55,763 nucleotides of DNA from an uncultured Alphaproteobacteria bacterium (GTDB lineage Bacteria; Pseudomonadota; Alphaproteobacteria; Rhizobiales; Ancalomicrobiaceae), in assembly GCA_937892955.1 (NCBI GenBank), contig CALBKH010000102.1:1-55763 (forward strand), read 5' to 3'. Below the pieces are notes generated by a model that saw only the letters and a program-made list of their open reading frames with translations, was not told where the DNA came from and did not search any database. A program made the position numbers and the translations under genes. Every line of letters starts with the position of its first letter. Within the stretch, counting starts at the first letter, position 1. This document shows positions 17,356 to 25,304 of this stretch, one piece after another.

Positions 17356-18012
17356 ATGTCGCTGCGGACCCTGGTCCTGATCGGCCTCGCCGCCGCCGCC
17401 GCCCTGGTCGCGGTGGCGATGTGGCGCGACGACGGCGCCGGACGGCCGGAGACCTCGCCCACTCCGGTGCGCATCGAACTCGGCGGCCGGCCGCTGACCA
17501 TTCCCGCGAACGCCATCCGCTTCGCCGGCCAGCGCGTCGCCGGACCGCAGACCCGCGTCGACCTCGCCCTCTCCTGGCCCGAACTCGCAGGCCGCACCGA
17601 GGCGACCGCCGCCCGCTTCGACACACCCGACTACGCCCCCGACATCGTCCATCTGACGCTGCAGCCGCGCCGCGACGCCTGGGACAGCGCCACCCGCCTC
17701 GCGGCGGTCTATGCACGCTTCTTCATCGGCGATCCGCTCGAGGGACCCACCGGCCTCCAGGGCCGCCGTCTGTCGCCGAAATCGGGCTATGCCGACGAGA
17801 TGATCTGGCTCGAGCCGGGTGCGGTGCGCCCCTTCGTCGCCCGCTGTTTCCCGCTGACCGCCGGAGAACCGCCGAAGATGTGCCTGCGCGACGTCGTCCA
17901 CGGCAGTCTGATCGTCACCCTGCGCTTCCCCGTGACACTGCTGGAACGGTGGCGCGAGATCGACGGCGCCCTCGACGGCCGTCTCGCCGACTGGGGCGTG
18001 GAGGTGCGCTGA
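17356..18012 (+). CDS. Conserved hypothetical protein with N-terminal membrane anchor
   Basis: A 218-residue protein. Residues 5-22 form one hydrophobic segment that fits a signal anchor or uncleaved signal peptide, so the remaining part should be periplasmic. The body has no motif I can name; it contains two cysteines (CFPL and MCLRDV, about 164 and 176) that could form a disulfide. The ATG is preceded by GGGGGAATCGC. Function unknown. Confidence 0.7.
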   Translation: MSLRTLVLIGLAAAAALVAVAMWRDDGAGRPETSPTPVRIELGGRPLTIPANAIRFAGQRVAGPQTRVDLALSWPELAGRTEATAARFDTPDYAPDIVHLTLQPRRDAWDSATRLAAVYARFFIGDPLEGPTGLQGRRLSPKSGYADEMIWLEPGAVRPFVARCFPLTAGEPPKMCLRDVVHGSLIVTLRFPVTLLERWREIDGALDGRLADWGVEVR

Positions 18013-18042
18013 GCGACGGCGCCGCGTCGCCTCGCGGAACGA

Positions 18043-18076
18043 CGAACGCCCCGGCCGTGGGCGACCGGGGCGTTCG
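18043..18076. terminator. Bidirectional terminator hairpin
   Basis: CGAACGCCCCGG and CCGGGGCGTTCG form a perfect 12-bp stem around a 10-base loop. It lies between the convergent gene ending at 18012 and the DUF3126 gene ending at 18110, so it probably stops transcription from both sides. Confidence 0.7.
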
Positions 18077-18109
18077 GGGCAAGTCGGATACGGCGCCTCG
18101 CGGCGAAGA

Positions 18110-18322
18110 TCACTCCTCGAGGTCCATCTCCAGGATGGCCATCTGCAGGTTCCACGAGATCTCACCGTCCTCCTCGTCGCGGTAGATCACCGCGACGAAC
18201 TCGTCCTCGATGAACACCTCGGCCGAGTCCTTCTTCTTCGGGCGGGCGACGACCTTGATCGTGTCGAGGTCGAACTTGCGCCGGAGATAGGCCTGCAGCT
18301 TGGCGAGTTCGGTCTTGTCCAA
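18110..18322 (-). CDS. DUF3126 family protein
   Basis: A 70-residue protein of a small family restricted mainly to Alphaproteobacteria, function unknown. It matches in its whole length: LAKLQAYLRRKFDLDTIKVV, PKKKDSAEVFIEDEFVAVIY, and an acidic end. I start it at TTG 18322 because GGAGG sits 7 bases upstream; the frame is open further but has no family similarity. It lies upstream of cysE on the same strand, a common pairing. Confidence 0.9.
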   Translation of the reverse strand: MDKTELAKLQAYLRRKFDLDTIKVVARPKKKDSAEVFIEDEFVAVIYRDEEDGEISWNLQMAILEMDLEE

Positions 18323-18644
18323 GGGTGTCCTCCGATAACGGTTGGCGATCGACGGGCGATGCGTCCGCGACTGGGCGCGAACACCGGCTCGCGCCGCTTT
18401 TGACACGAAGCCGACCGTCGGTCAAAGCCGGATTTCCGCGATTTCACCACTCGCCCGGGACGCCGGGACACCTCGGGCGCCACCTCCTGCGGCGGTCGCC
18501 CGATCGAGGGTGGGACCCGCGAACTCCGGCGCGAAGCCGCGCTCGCGCGGCGCCGATCATACCGAGCCGACGAAGTTTCGACCTTTTCGAAACATCGTCG
18601 GCGAAGGCAAGCCCGAACGGGCGTCGGCCGGCCGGGCCGTGACG
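18323..18644. other. Intergenic region between DUF3126 and cysE
   Basis: About 320 bases with no supported gene. It should hold the promoter of the DUF3126 gene at its left side. I see no RNA gene or clear promoter boxes. Confidence 0.4.
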
Positions 18645-18678
18645 CTCATGAAACTCGGACGAGTCCGAATTTCATGAG
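18645..18678. repeat. 16-bp near-perfect palindrome after cysE
   Basis: CTCATGAAACTCGGAC and GTCCGAATTTCATGAG pair over 16 positions with one mismatch and only two central bases. It starts 8 bases past the cysE stop. A cruciform or terminator-like role is possible; there is no T-run. Confidence 0.45.
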
Positions 18679-18685
18679 CCCGTTA

Positions 18686-19507
18686 TCACTCGTCGTCGAG
18701 CATCTGATCCATCGCCCGCGACGGCTCGGAACAGGTCGTGACCTCGCCGACCGGCTTGGCCGGCACGCCGGCCACCGTGGTGCGCGGCGGCACCGAATGC
18801 AGCACGACCGACCCGGCGGCGATGCGCGCGCAGGTGCCCACCTCGATGTTGCCGAGCACCTTGGCGCCCGCGCCGATGAGCACGCCGGCGCGGATCTTCG
18901 GATGGCGATCGCCGCATTCCTTGCCGGTGCCGCCGAGCGTGACGCCCTGCAGGATCGACACGTCGTCGTCGATCACCGCGGTGGCGCCGATGACGATGCC
19001 GGTGGCGTGGTCGAAGAACAGGCCGCGACCGAGCGGCACCTGCGGATGGATGTCGGTCTGGAACACCTCCGACGCCCGGCTCTGCAGGTAGAGCGCGAAG
19101 TCGCGCCGACCGTGCCGCCACAGCCAGTTGGCGAGGCGGTGCGTCTGGATGGCGTGGAAGCCCTTGAAGTAGAGGATCGGCTCGATCAGCCGCTCGCAGG
19201 CCGGATCGCGATCGTGGACCGCCTGGAGATCGACCCGGAAGACCTCGCCGAGCTGCGGCTCGTCGGCGAGCGCCTCCTCGTAGGTCTGGCGGATCAACGC
19301 CTCTTTGACGGTGGTGTGCCCGAGTCGCTCGGCGACGCGGTGGACGATCGCGTCCTCGAGCCGGTCGTGGTTGAGCACGGTCTCCCAGATGAAGCTGGCG
19401 AGGGCCGGCTCGGCCGCGGACATCGCCGCGGCTTCGTCGCGCACCCGGCTCCAGATCGGGTCGAATTCGGTGGTCACGGCCGAGGCGGCCTGGATGGTCT
19501 TGCCCAT
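18686..19507 (-). CDS. cysE: Serine O-acetyltransferase
   Basis: Makes O-acetylserine from serine and acetyl-CoA, the committed step of cysteine synthesis. The 273-residue protein has the N-terminal helical SATase domain (about 10-150), then hexapeptide repeats with the active-site region DIHPQVPLGRGLFFDHATG, GVTLGGTGKECGDRHPKIRA and GAKVLGNIEVG. The catalytic His lies in FDHATG. ATG 19507 has GAGGAGGAG upstream. The C-terminal tail after PAKPVGE is longer than in E. coli CysE and does not end in Ile, so the contact with cysteine synthase may differ. Confidence 0.95.
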   Translation of the reverse strand: MGKTIQAASAVTTEFDPIWSRVRDEAAAMSAAEPALASFIWETVLNHDRLEDAIVHRVAERLGHTTVKEALIRQTYEEALADEPQLGEVFRVDLQAVHDRDPACERLIEPILYFKGFHAIQTHRLANWLWRHGRRDFALYLQSRASEVFQTDIHPQVPLGRGLFFDHATGIVIGATAVIDDDVSILQGVTLGGTGKECGDRHPKIRAGVLIGAGAKVLGNIEVGTCARIAAGSVVLHSVPPRTTVAGVPAKPVGEVTTCSEPSRAMDQMLDDE

Positions 19508-19670
19508 GAATCTCCTCCTCCTCCACGGGTTCAAGGCCCGGGACGATGGAGAACCAACATAGCGCGTTTCCGACGCTCGCCCAACGCCGCGTTCGAACGG
19601 GTTGACGAAATGGGAAACATCTCGCCCTTTTGTGACCTCTCGAGAGCCCTCCTTCGCCCCGGAGCCCGAC

Positions 19671-20501
19671 ATGTCCGACACCGCAGCCCCCCTCCCCGTC
19701 ACCGTCCTGCCGACCCCGGACGAGCGCATCCGCGCCGAGGTGGAAGGGCCGATCGGCCGCCTGATCGTCGCCAATCCGGCGCGGCGCAACGCCGTCTCGC
19801 TCGACATGTGGAGGGCGATTCCCGCGGCGATCGCCGCCCTCGAGGCGCATCCCGACGTGCGGGTGATCGTGGTGCGCGGCGACGGCGATCTCGCCTTCGT
19901 CTCCGGCGCCGACATCTCCGAGTTCGCCACCGTGCGCAAGGACGCGGCCTCCGCCCGCGCCTACGAAGCCTCCAACGCCGAGGCCTTCTCCGCCGTCCGC
20001 CACGTCGCCGTGCCGACCATCGCCATGATCCGCGGCTTCTGTCTCGGCGGCGGCATGGGACTGGCGGTCGCCTGCGATCTGCGCGTCGCTTCGGACGATG
20101 CCGTCTTCGGCATCCCCGCCGCCCGCCTCGGCGTCGGCTATCCGCCCGACTGCATGGCCGACGTGGTCGCCGCCGTCGGCCCGCAGCGCGCCAAGGAGAT
20201 GTTCTTCACCGCCAACCGCATGGCCGCGCAGGAGGCCCTCGACATCGGCCTCGTCACCGCCGTCCACACGGTCGAAGCGCTGGAGAACGAGGTGATCGAT
20301 CTGGCGCTCGCCATCGCCCACAACGCCCCGCTGACCATCCGCGCCGCCAAGGCGGCGATCGACGCCGTCACCGCCGGCACGCTCGTCCGCGAGCGCGAGC
20401 GCCTCGTCACCCTCACCGACGCCTGCTTCGCCTCCGCCGATTTCGCCGAGGGCCGCACCGCCTTCCTGGAGAAACGCGAAGCGAAGTTCCACGGCGCCTG
20501 A
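19671..20501 (+). CDS. Enoyl-CoA hydratase/isomerase family protein
   Basis: A second crotonase-fold enzyme, 276 aa. Family signs are ANPARRNAVSLDMWRAIPAA, the oxyanion segment FVSGADISEFA, and MIRGFCLGGGMGLAVACDLR with the glycine-rich second oxyanion loop. AARLGVGYPPDCMADVVAAV carries the usual substrate-pocket region. Substrate cannot be told from sequence. It is divergent from cysE and not closely related to the crotonase at 2155. Confidence 0.9.
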   Translation: MSDTAAPLPVTVLPTPDERIRAEVEGPIGRLIVANPARRNAVSLDMWRAIPAAIAALEAHPDVRVIVVRGDGDLAFVSGADISEFATVRKDAASARAYEASNAEAFSAVRHVAVPTIAMIRGFCLGGGMGLAVACDLRVASDDAVFGIPAARLGVGYPPDCMADVVAAVGPQRAKEMFFTANRMAAQEALDIGLVTAVHTVEALENEVIDLALAIAHNAPLTIRAAKAAIDAVTAGTLVRERERLVTLTDACFASADFAEGRTAFLEKREAKFHGA

Positions 20502-20574
20502 GACCCGCCGCGGCGAGCCGGCACGCTCACGACCGGCGCGCCGCGGACTCTCGATCTCGAGAGCCGACGTCAAA

Positions 20575-20881
20575 CGATTCTCGCGATTCGGTTTTCGCCG
20601 CCCGCCCGAACGCCGGTACGAGCAGAACGGCGACGACCACGATGAATCGGAATCTGAACTCGCGGATCCACCCGCAACCGATTCCACCGACTCACGAATT
20701 CGGCCGACTTCATGTGGCGAACCACGCGCGCCGGGACACCGCGGGCGCCATCTCGGCTTTTCGCCTCGAGCGATTCTCGCGACTCGCTAATTCGCCGCTC
20801 CCGATCCGAACCGCCGCCCGCCGGCGACGTCCGGGTGAATCACCGTCTTCACCGTCGGCGCCGAGCGATTCTCGCGACTCG
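20575..20881 (+). repeat. Three dispersed copies of a 16-base motif
   Basis: The motif CGATTCTCGCGACTCG occurs at 20771-20786 and 20866-20881, and a one-mismatch form (GATTCG end) at 20575-20590. Two copies carry an upstream GAG, and a CTCGGCTTTTCGCC-like block occurs beside or between them. They fill the 394-base gap between the crotonase and the alpha/beta hydrolase genes, which has no gene. The centre TCGCGA is palindromic, so this may be an array of protein-binding sites or a decayed repeat. Confidence 0.6.
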
Positions 20882-20895
20882 GCTTTTCTCGCCCC

Positions 20896-21657
20896 TCACG
20901 GGCGTGCGGCGAGGAAGGCGAGGACGCCCTTCTTGTAGACCTTGTCGCCGACCGCCAGCATGTGGTCGCGGTCGGGGATCGGCAGGACCTCGGCCCCCGG
21001 AATGAGCGCCGCGAGGTCCTCCACCGACCCGGCGACGTCGTCGCGGGTACCGACCGCGATCAGCACCGGCATGTGGAGCTGCATGAGCCCGTCGGCCGGC
21101 ACCGGCTGGCGCGAGCCGCGCATGCAGGCGGCGAGCGCCACGAGGTCCGATCCGGTCTGCTTGGCGAAGGCCCGGTAGGCCCGCCCCTTGGGCGACGTCA
21201 CCTCCGCATCGCTCTCCGCCTCGAGCGCCGCGGCGATCGTCTCCTGGCCGGAAATCCCCTCGACCATGGCGTGGGCGAGCCCGCCGAAGATCGCCGAGCG
21301 CAGCCTCTCGGGATGGGCCACCGCCAGATGCCCGGTGATCCAGGCGCCCATCGAATAGCCCATGACGTCGGCGCGCTCGATGTGGAGATGATCCATCAGC
21401 CGCCGCACGTCCTCCGCCATGTGGGTGGCGGTGCCGTAGAGCGCCGGATCGTGCGGCCCCTCGGAGGCTCCGTGGCCGCGGACGTCGAGCGCGATCACCC
21501 GGTAGCCGGCCTCGACCAGCGTCGCCACCCAACCGGTCGTGACCCAGTTGACCTTCGAATTGGAGGCGAAGCCGTGGACGAGGACGATCGAGGTTCCGTC
21601 GCGCGGCCCCTCGTCGAGAAAGGCGATGCGGACGCCGTCGGAGAGGAAGCTGGACAT
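20896..21657 (-). CDS. Alpha/beta hydrolase
   Basis: A 253-residue alpha/beta-fold hydrolase. The oxyanion HG is in VLVHGFASN, the nucleophile in GYSMGAW (Ser), the acid in VGTRDDVAG (Asp) and the catalytic His in IPDRDHML. DVRGHGASEG is the usual loop. I prefer ATG 21657 (MSSFLSDGVRI) with GGAG upstream; an in-frame ATG at 21705 is also possible. The substrate is unknown, probably a small ester. Confidence 0.88.
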   Translation of the reverse strand: MSSFLSDGVRIAFLDEGPRDGTSIVLVHGFASNSKVNWVTTGWVATLVEAGYRVIALDVRGHGASEGPHDPALYGTATHMAEDVRRLMDHLHIERADVMGYSMGAWITGHLAVAHPERLRSAIFGGLAHAMVEGISGQETIAAALEAESDAEVTSPKGRAYRAFAKQTGSDLVALAACMRGSRQPVPADGLMQLHMPVLIAVGTRDDVAGSVEDLAALIPGAEVLPIPDRDHMLAVGDKVYKKGVLAFLAARP

Positions 21658-21929
21658 GAGGCTCCGGGCTGCTGCTGGGGACCGAGAAAGCGAGACGATC
21701 TTCATGCCCCTTTCCTAGCCCATGTCGCGGCCGATCTGTACCGGCCCGTTCGGCCGATGGCGCGAGGTCACCCCGACCGAACTCGCCGCCGCTCGCGATG
21801 CCGCGGAGTGATCCGCCCGCCGATCGGGCGGGGTGATGCGAACCGGCATTTCATCCCTTTTCCCCACTACCCATCCCCGACCCCGCCGAGTATCTTCGCC
21901 GCGCCAACCGAGAAGCACGAGGAAAACCC

Positions 21930-22178
21930 ATGGCGGACGCTGCCGTTCCCCATTTCGCCAACGACCACGGCATCGAAAAGATCCGGATCGGAGCCCGGGA
22001 ATTCATGTGCGTCGGGGCGAAGCCGCCCTTCGATCACCCCCACGTCTTCCTCGACATGGGCGCCGGTGACGAGAAGCTCTGCCCCTATTGCGGCACCCTC
22101 TACGTCTACGACGCCTCTCTGAAGGCGGGCGCGGCCGAGCCGGCCGACGCCGTCTGGCACCCCGCCGCCGCCGAGTGA
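21930..22178 (+). CDS. CHCC-type zinc-finger domain protein
   Basis: An 82-residue protein of the zf-CHCC family. The ligands are visible: a Cys in FMCVGAKPPFDHPHVF with the following His residues, and CPYCGTLYV. It resembles the zinc-finger domain of the mitochondrial complex I accessory subunit NDUFS6, which is of alphaproteobacterial ancestry, so a role in complex I assembly is plausible. It precedes the monooxygenase on the same strand with a 52-base gap. Confidence 0.85.
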   Translation: MADAAVPHFANDHGIEKIRIGAREFMCVGAKPPFDHPHVFLDMGAGDEKLCPYCGTLYVYDASLKAGAAEPADAVWHPAAAE

Positions 22179-22230
22179 GCGAGCGCTCTCCACCTTCCCG
22201 CCACGCGGCGAACCGCAACGGTCGGCCATC

Positions 22231-23433
22231 ATGGCGAACCATCACCTCATCGTCGCCGGCGGCGGGATCGGCGGTCTGACCGCCGCGCTGACGCTGGCGC
22301 GCACCGGCTGCCGCATCACGGTGCTGGAACAGGCGCCCGTTCTCGCCGAGGTCGGCGCCGGCATCCAGCTCTCCCCCAACGCCTCCCGCGTCCTCGTCGA
22401 TCTCGGTCTGCGCGGTGCGCTGGCGCGCGGCGCCGTCACCCCACGCGAGATCCGTGTGCACTCGTCGCGCAGCGGCGGCGAAGTGGCGCGCACGCCGGTC
22501 GGCCTCGCCGTCGAAGCACGCTGGGGCGCTCCGTTCTGGGTGATCCATCGCGCCGATCTGCTCGCCGTCCTCGCCGAGGCGGTCGCCGCCGATCCGCGGA
22601 TCGAGCTGGTACTCGACGCCCGCGTCCGCGACGCCAGCCCGACACCGGACTCGATCACCGTCCATGCCACCGTCGCCGGTGAGACGCGCGACTTCGGCGC
22701 CGACGGCCTCGTCGGCGCCGACGGCGTGCGCTCGCGCGTCCGCACCAAGCTGCGCGGCGGCCCGCCGGCGAAATACACCGGCCGCACCGCCTATCGCGCC
22801 ACCGTGCCGATCGAGCGCGTCCCCGAAGACCTCCGCGAGGTGACTGGCATGTGGCTGTCGCCGCGCGCCCATCTCGTCCACTACCCGATCCGCGCCGGGC
22901 GCGAGTTCAACCTCGTCGCCGTGGTCGAGGACACATGGCAGGACGAGAGCTGGTCGGTCCCCGCCTCCAAGGCCGAATTCGCCACCCATTTCGGCCTGAC
23001 CGGCCGATCGCGCTGGCCGGAGGCGGCACGCCGCCTGCTCGACCTGCCCGAGACCTGGACCAAATGGGCGCTGTGCGGCTTCGATGCCGACTTCGATTGG
23101 TCGTCCGGTGCCGTCACCCTGCTCGGCGACGCCGCGCACGCCACCCTGCCTTTCGCCGCCCAGGGCGGCGGCATGGCGATCGAGGACGCCGCGGTGCTCG
23201 CCCACGTGCTCGTGGGCGCCCCCAACCTGCCGGCCGCCTTCCGCGCCTACGAGACGCTGAGGAAGCCGCGCACCCGCGCCATCGTCGAACAGGCGGTGTC
23301 GAACGGCCGGCTCTATCACCTGCCCCACGGCCTCGCCCTCTTCCGCGACGCCGCCCTGAAGTGGGGCGTCGGCCATCAGCTTCTCGACCGCATGGACTGG
23401 ATCTACCGCTGGCGCGTCGATCACCCGGAGTGA
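22231..23433 (+). CDS. FAD-dependent monooxygenase (salicylate hydroxylase-like)
   Basis: A 400-residue group A flavin monooxygenase. The Rossmann motif GGGIGGLTAALTLARTG lies near residues 9-25 with the ribose-binding Glu in VLEQA, the DG motif in GADGVRSRVR, and the GD motif in LLGDAAHATLPFAAQGGGMA. Members hydroxylate aromatic or related substrates with NAD(P)H. No aromatic catabolic genes lie beside it, so the substrate remains open. Start ATG 22231 is followed directly by the FAD motif. Confidence 0.9.
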   Translation: MANHHLIVAGGGIGGLTAALTLARTGCRITVLEQAPVLAEVGAGIQLSPNASRVLVDLGLRGALARGAVTPREIRVHSSRSGGEVARTPVGLAVEARWGAPFWVIHRADLLAVLAEAVAADPRIELVLDARVRDASPTPDSITVHATVAGETRDFGADGLVGADGVRSRVRTKLRGGPPAKYTGRTAYRATVPIERVPEDLREVTGMWLSPRAHLVHYPIRAGREFNLVAVVEDTWQDESWSVPASKAEFATHFGLTGRSRWPEAARRLLDLPETWTKWALCGFDADFDWSSGAVTLLGDAAHATLPFAAQGGGMAIEDAAVLAHVLVGAPNLPAAFRAYETLRKPRTRAIVEQAVSNGRLYHLPHGLALFRDAALKWGVGHQLLDRMDWIYRWRVDHPE

Positions 23434-23548
23434 GCCGACGTCGCGCGCCTTTTCTCCCGCCCGCATGAGCGCTCGCCTTGAGGGTCGCATCGGTTTGATC
23501 TATTGACCGGCGAGGCGCGGTCCGTGGCGCCGGAGGAGGCGGGACGAC

Positions 23549-24316
23549 ATGGCAGACGACGAAGCGCCTCCGACCGTGAACGCCGACATCGTCACCGCCG
23601 GCATGGTGGTGATCGGCGACGAGATCCTCTCCGGCCGCACCAAGGACCGCAACATCGGCTTCGTCGCCGAGCAGCTGACCGCCATCGGCATAGATCTGAA
23701 GGAAGTGCGCGTCGTTCCCGACGACGAGGACATGATCGTCGAGGCGGTCCGCGCGCTGTCGGCGCGCTGGACCCACGTCTTCACCTCCGGCGGCATCGGC
23801 CCGACCCACGACGACATCACCGCCGACGCCGTCGCCAAGGCCTTCGAGGTCGGCATCGATCATCACCCGCGTGCGGTGGAGATCCTGAAGGCCCGCCTCG
23901 CCGGGCGCGCCGAGATCAACGAGGCGCGGCTCAGGATGGCGCGCATCCCCTTCGGCGCCGATCTGATCGAGACGGCCAACGGTATGCCCGGCTTCCGCCT
24001 CGGCAACGTCCACGTCATGGCCGGCGTGCCGGTGGTGCTCGAAGCGATGATGACCGAGGTCTGTCGCACCCTGAAGGGCGGCCGCCCGATGCTGTCGAAG
24101 ACCCTCGACGCCGAACGCGGCGAGGGCCTCGTCGCCACCCCGCTCGCCGCCATCCAGAAGGCGCATCCGACGACGGTCATCGGCTCCTACCCCTATGAGC
24201 GCGACGGCCGCTACGCCACCAACATCGTCGTACGCGCCCGTGACACCGCCGCTCTCGACGCCGCCGTCGCGGACGTCGAAGCGATGATCGCCGAAGTTCG
24301 AGCCAAGTATCCGTGA
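23549..24316 (+). CDS. CinA-type molybdopterin-binding domain protein
   Basis: A 255-residue protein with a MoCF_biosynth fold (about 10-180): VVIGDEILSGRTKDRNIGF, FTSGGIGPTHDDITADAVA, and MPGFRLGNVHVMAGVP. It is the COG1058 half of CinA only; the C-terminal nicotinamide-nucleotide amidase domain is absent. Members of this family have been linked to ADP-ribose pyrophosphatase activity. The ATG has GGAGGCGGGACGAC upstream. It overlaps or abuts gpt, so both are one operon. Confidence 0.88.
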   Translation: MADDEAPPTVNADIVTAGMVVIGDEILSGRTKDRNIGFVAEQLTAIGIDLKEVRVVPDDEDMIVEAVRALSARWTHVFTSGGIGPTHDDITADAVAKAFEVGIDHHPRAVEILKARLAGRAEINEARLRMARIPFGADLIETANGMPGFRLGNVHVMAGVPVVLEAMMTEVCRTLKGGRPMLSKTLDAERGEGLVATPLAAIQKAHPTTVIGSYPYERDGRYATNIVVRARDTAALDAAVADVEAMIAEVRAKYP

Positions 24317-24324
24317 GGTTTCCG

Positions 24325-24828
24325 ATGACCGGTCCCCAGCCCAAGGCCTTTCCCGTTTCCTGGGATCAGTTCCACCGCGACGCCCGGGCGCTCGCTTGGC
24401 GGCTCTCCGGTCAGGGCCAGTGGCAGGCCATCGTCGCCATCACCCGCGGCGGGCTGGTGCCGGCGGCGATCGTGGCGCGCGAACTCGACATCCGCCTGAT
24501 CGAGTCGATCTGCGTCGCCTCCTATCACGACTACACCAGCCAGGGTGAGCTGAAGGTGTTGAAGACGGTGCAGCCGCACCTGCTCGAACTGGGCGGCGGC
24601 GACGGCGCCGGCATCCTGATCATCGACGACCTCGTCGACACGGGTAAGACCGCCCGCGTCGTGCGCGAGATGATGCCGAAAGCCCATTTCGCCACCGTCT
24701 ACGCCAAGCCGCAGGGCCGTCCGCTGGTCGACACTTTCGTCACCGAGGTGTCGCAGGACACCTGGATCTACTTCCCCTGGGACATGGGCTGGCAGTTCCA
24801 GCCGCCGATCCGTGAAGGCGGCGCCTGA
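24325..24828 (+). CDS. gpt: Xanthine phosphoribosyltransferase
   Basis: Purine salvage enzyme converting xanthine or guanine and PRPP to the nucleotide. The 167-residue protein has the type I PRTase motif ILIIDDLVDTGKTARVV (about 93-109) and AITRGGLVPAAIVARELD near the N-terminus, and ends in the family's WIYFPWDMGWQ. ATG 24325 has GAGG upstream; a GTG at 24313 overlaps the previous stop and is less likely. Cotranscribed with the cinA-like gene. Confidence 0.93.
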   Translation: MTGPQPKAFPVSWDQFHRDARALAWRLSGQGQWQAIVAITRGGLVPAAIVARELDIRLIESICVASYHDYTSQGELKVLKTVQPHLLELGGGDGAGILIIDDLVDTGKTARVVREMMPKAHFATVYAKPQGRPLVDTFVTEVSQDTWIYFPWDMGWQFQPPIREGGA

Positions 24829-24901
24829 GCCGTCGCCGACAACTCCGTCCGGCCCGTTCGACGCGGCGCCTTCCCATCCCCGAACTGACCGAGAGGCCCC
24901 C

Positions 24902-25237
24902 ATGATCAACGGCGGCGACGACGACCGCGAACTCGAGAGCTGGGACGACGAACAGGAAGCCCATGCCGAAGCGATCCGCGAAATGGTGCTCGACTACCTC
25001 GACGAGAACGAGGTCGACGAGGGCACGGCCGTCTTCGGCCTGATCGAGATCGCCCTGTCGATCGCCATGTCGGGCTACGTCATGAGCGTCGACAAGCCCT
25101 CCGTCGGCGGCCTGCGCATGGCTCTCGACCGCCTCGGCAAGGATGTCGCCGACCTCGTCCGCGAAGCCAAGAAGGGCGCCGAGGACTTCCTCACCGAGAC
25201 CAGGGCGGCGCTCGAGGCCGGCGACGAGGAGAAGTGA
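24902..25237 (+). CDS. Acidic conserved hypothetical protein
   Basis: A 111-residue, strongly acidic and mainly helical protein. Residues 40-62 (GTAVFGLIEIALSIAMSGYV) are moderately hydrophobic but too polar at the edges for a sure membrane helix. I do not recognise the family. GAGAGGCCCCC precedes the ATG. It is last in the cinA-gpt direction and is followed by a strong terminator. Confidence 0.7.
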   Translation: MINGGDDDRELESWDDEQEAHAEAIREMVLDYLDENEVDEGTAVFGLIEIALSIAMSGYVMSVDKPSVGGLRMALDRLGKDVADLVREAKKGAEDFLTETRAALEAGDEEK

Positions 25238-25240
25238 CGA

Positions 25241-25278
25241 ATCGAGGAGGGGCCGCCGATCACCGACCCCTCCTCGAT
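25241..25278. terminator. 12-bp hairpin between convergent genes
   Basis: ATCGAGGAGGGG and CCCCTCCTCGAT pair perfectly around a 14-base loop, immediately after the stop at 25237 and before the end of the leftward vWA gene at 25305. It probably terminates both. Confidence 0.7.
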
Positions 25279-25304
25279 CGGTTCGGCTCGGTCCGAACCG
25301 CGTC

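Noticed and set aside
18672..20687. Long minus-strand frame of 671 codons over cysE and the crotonase gene
   Set aside because: It is antisense to the crotonase and out of frame over cysE; composition is low-complexity, typical of GC-driven open frames.
23549..24316. Full CinA with nicotinamide-nucleotide amidase activity
   Set aside because: The reading frame ends before any C-terminal CinA domain and the next gene is gpt.
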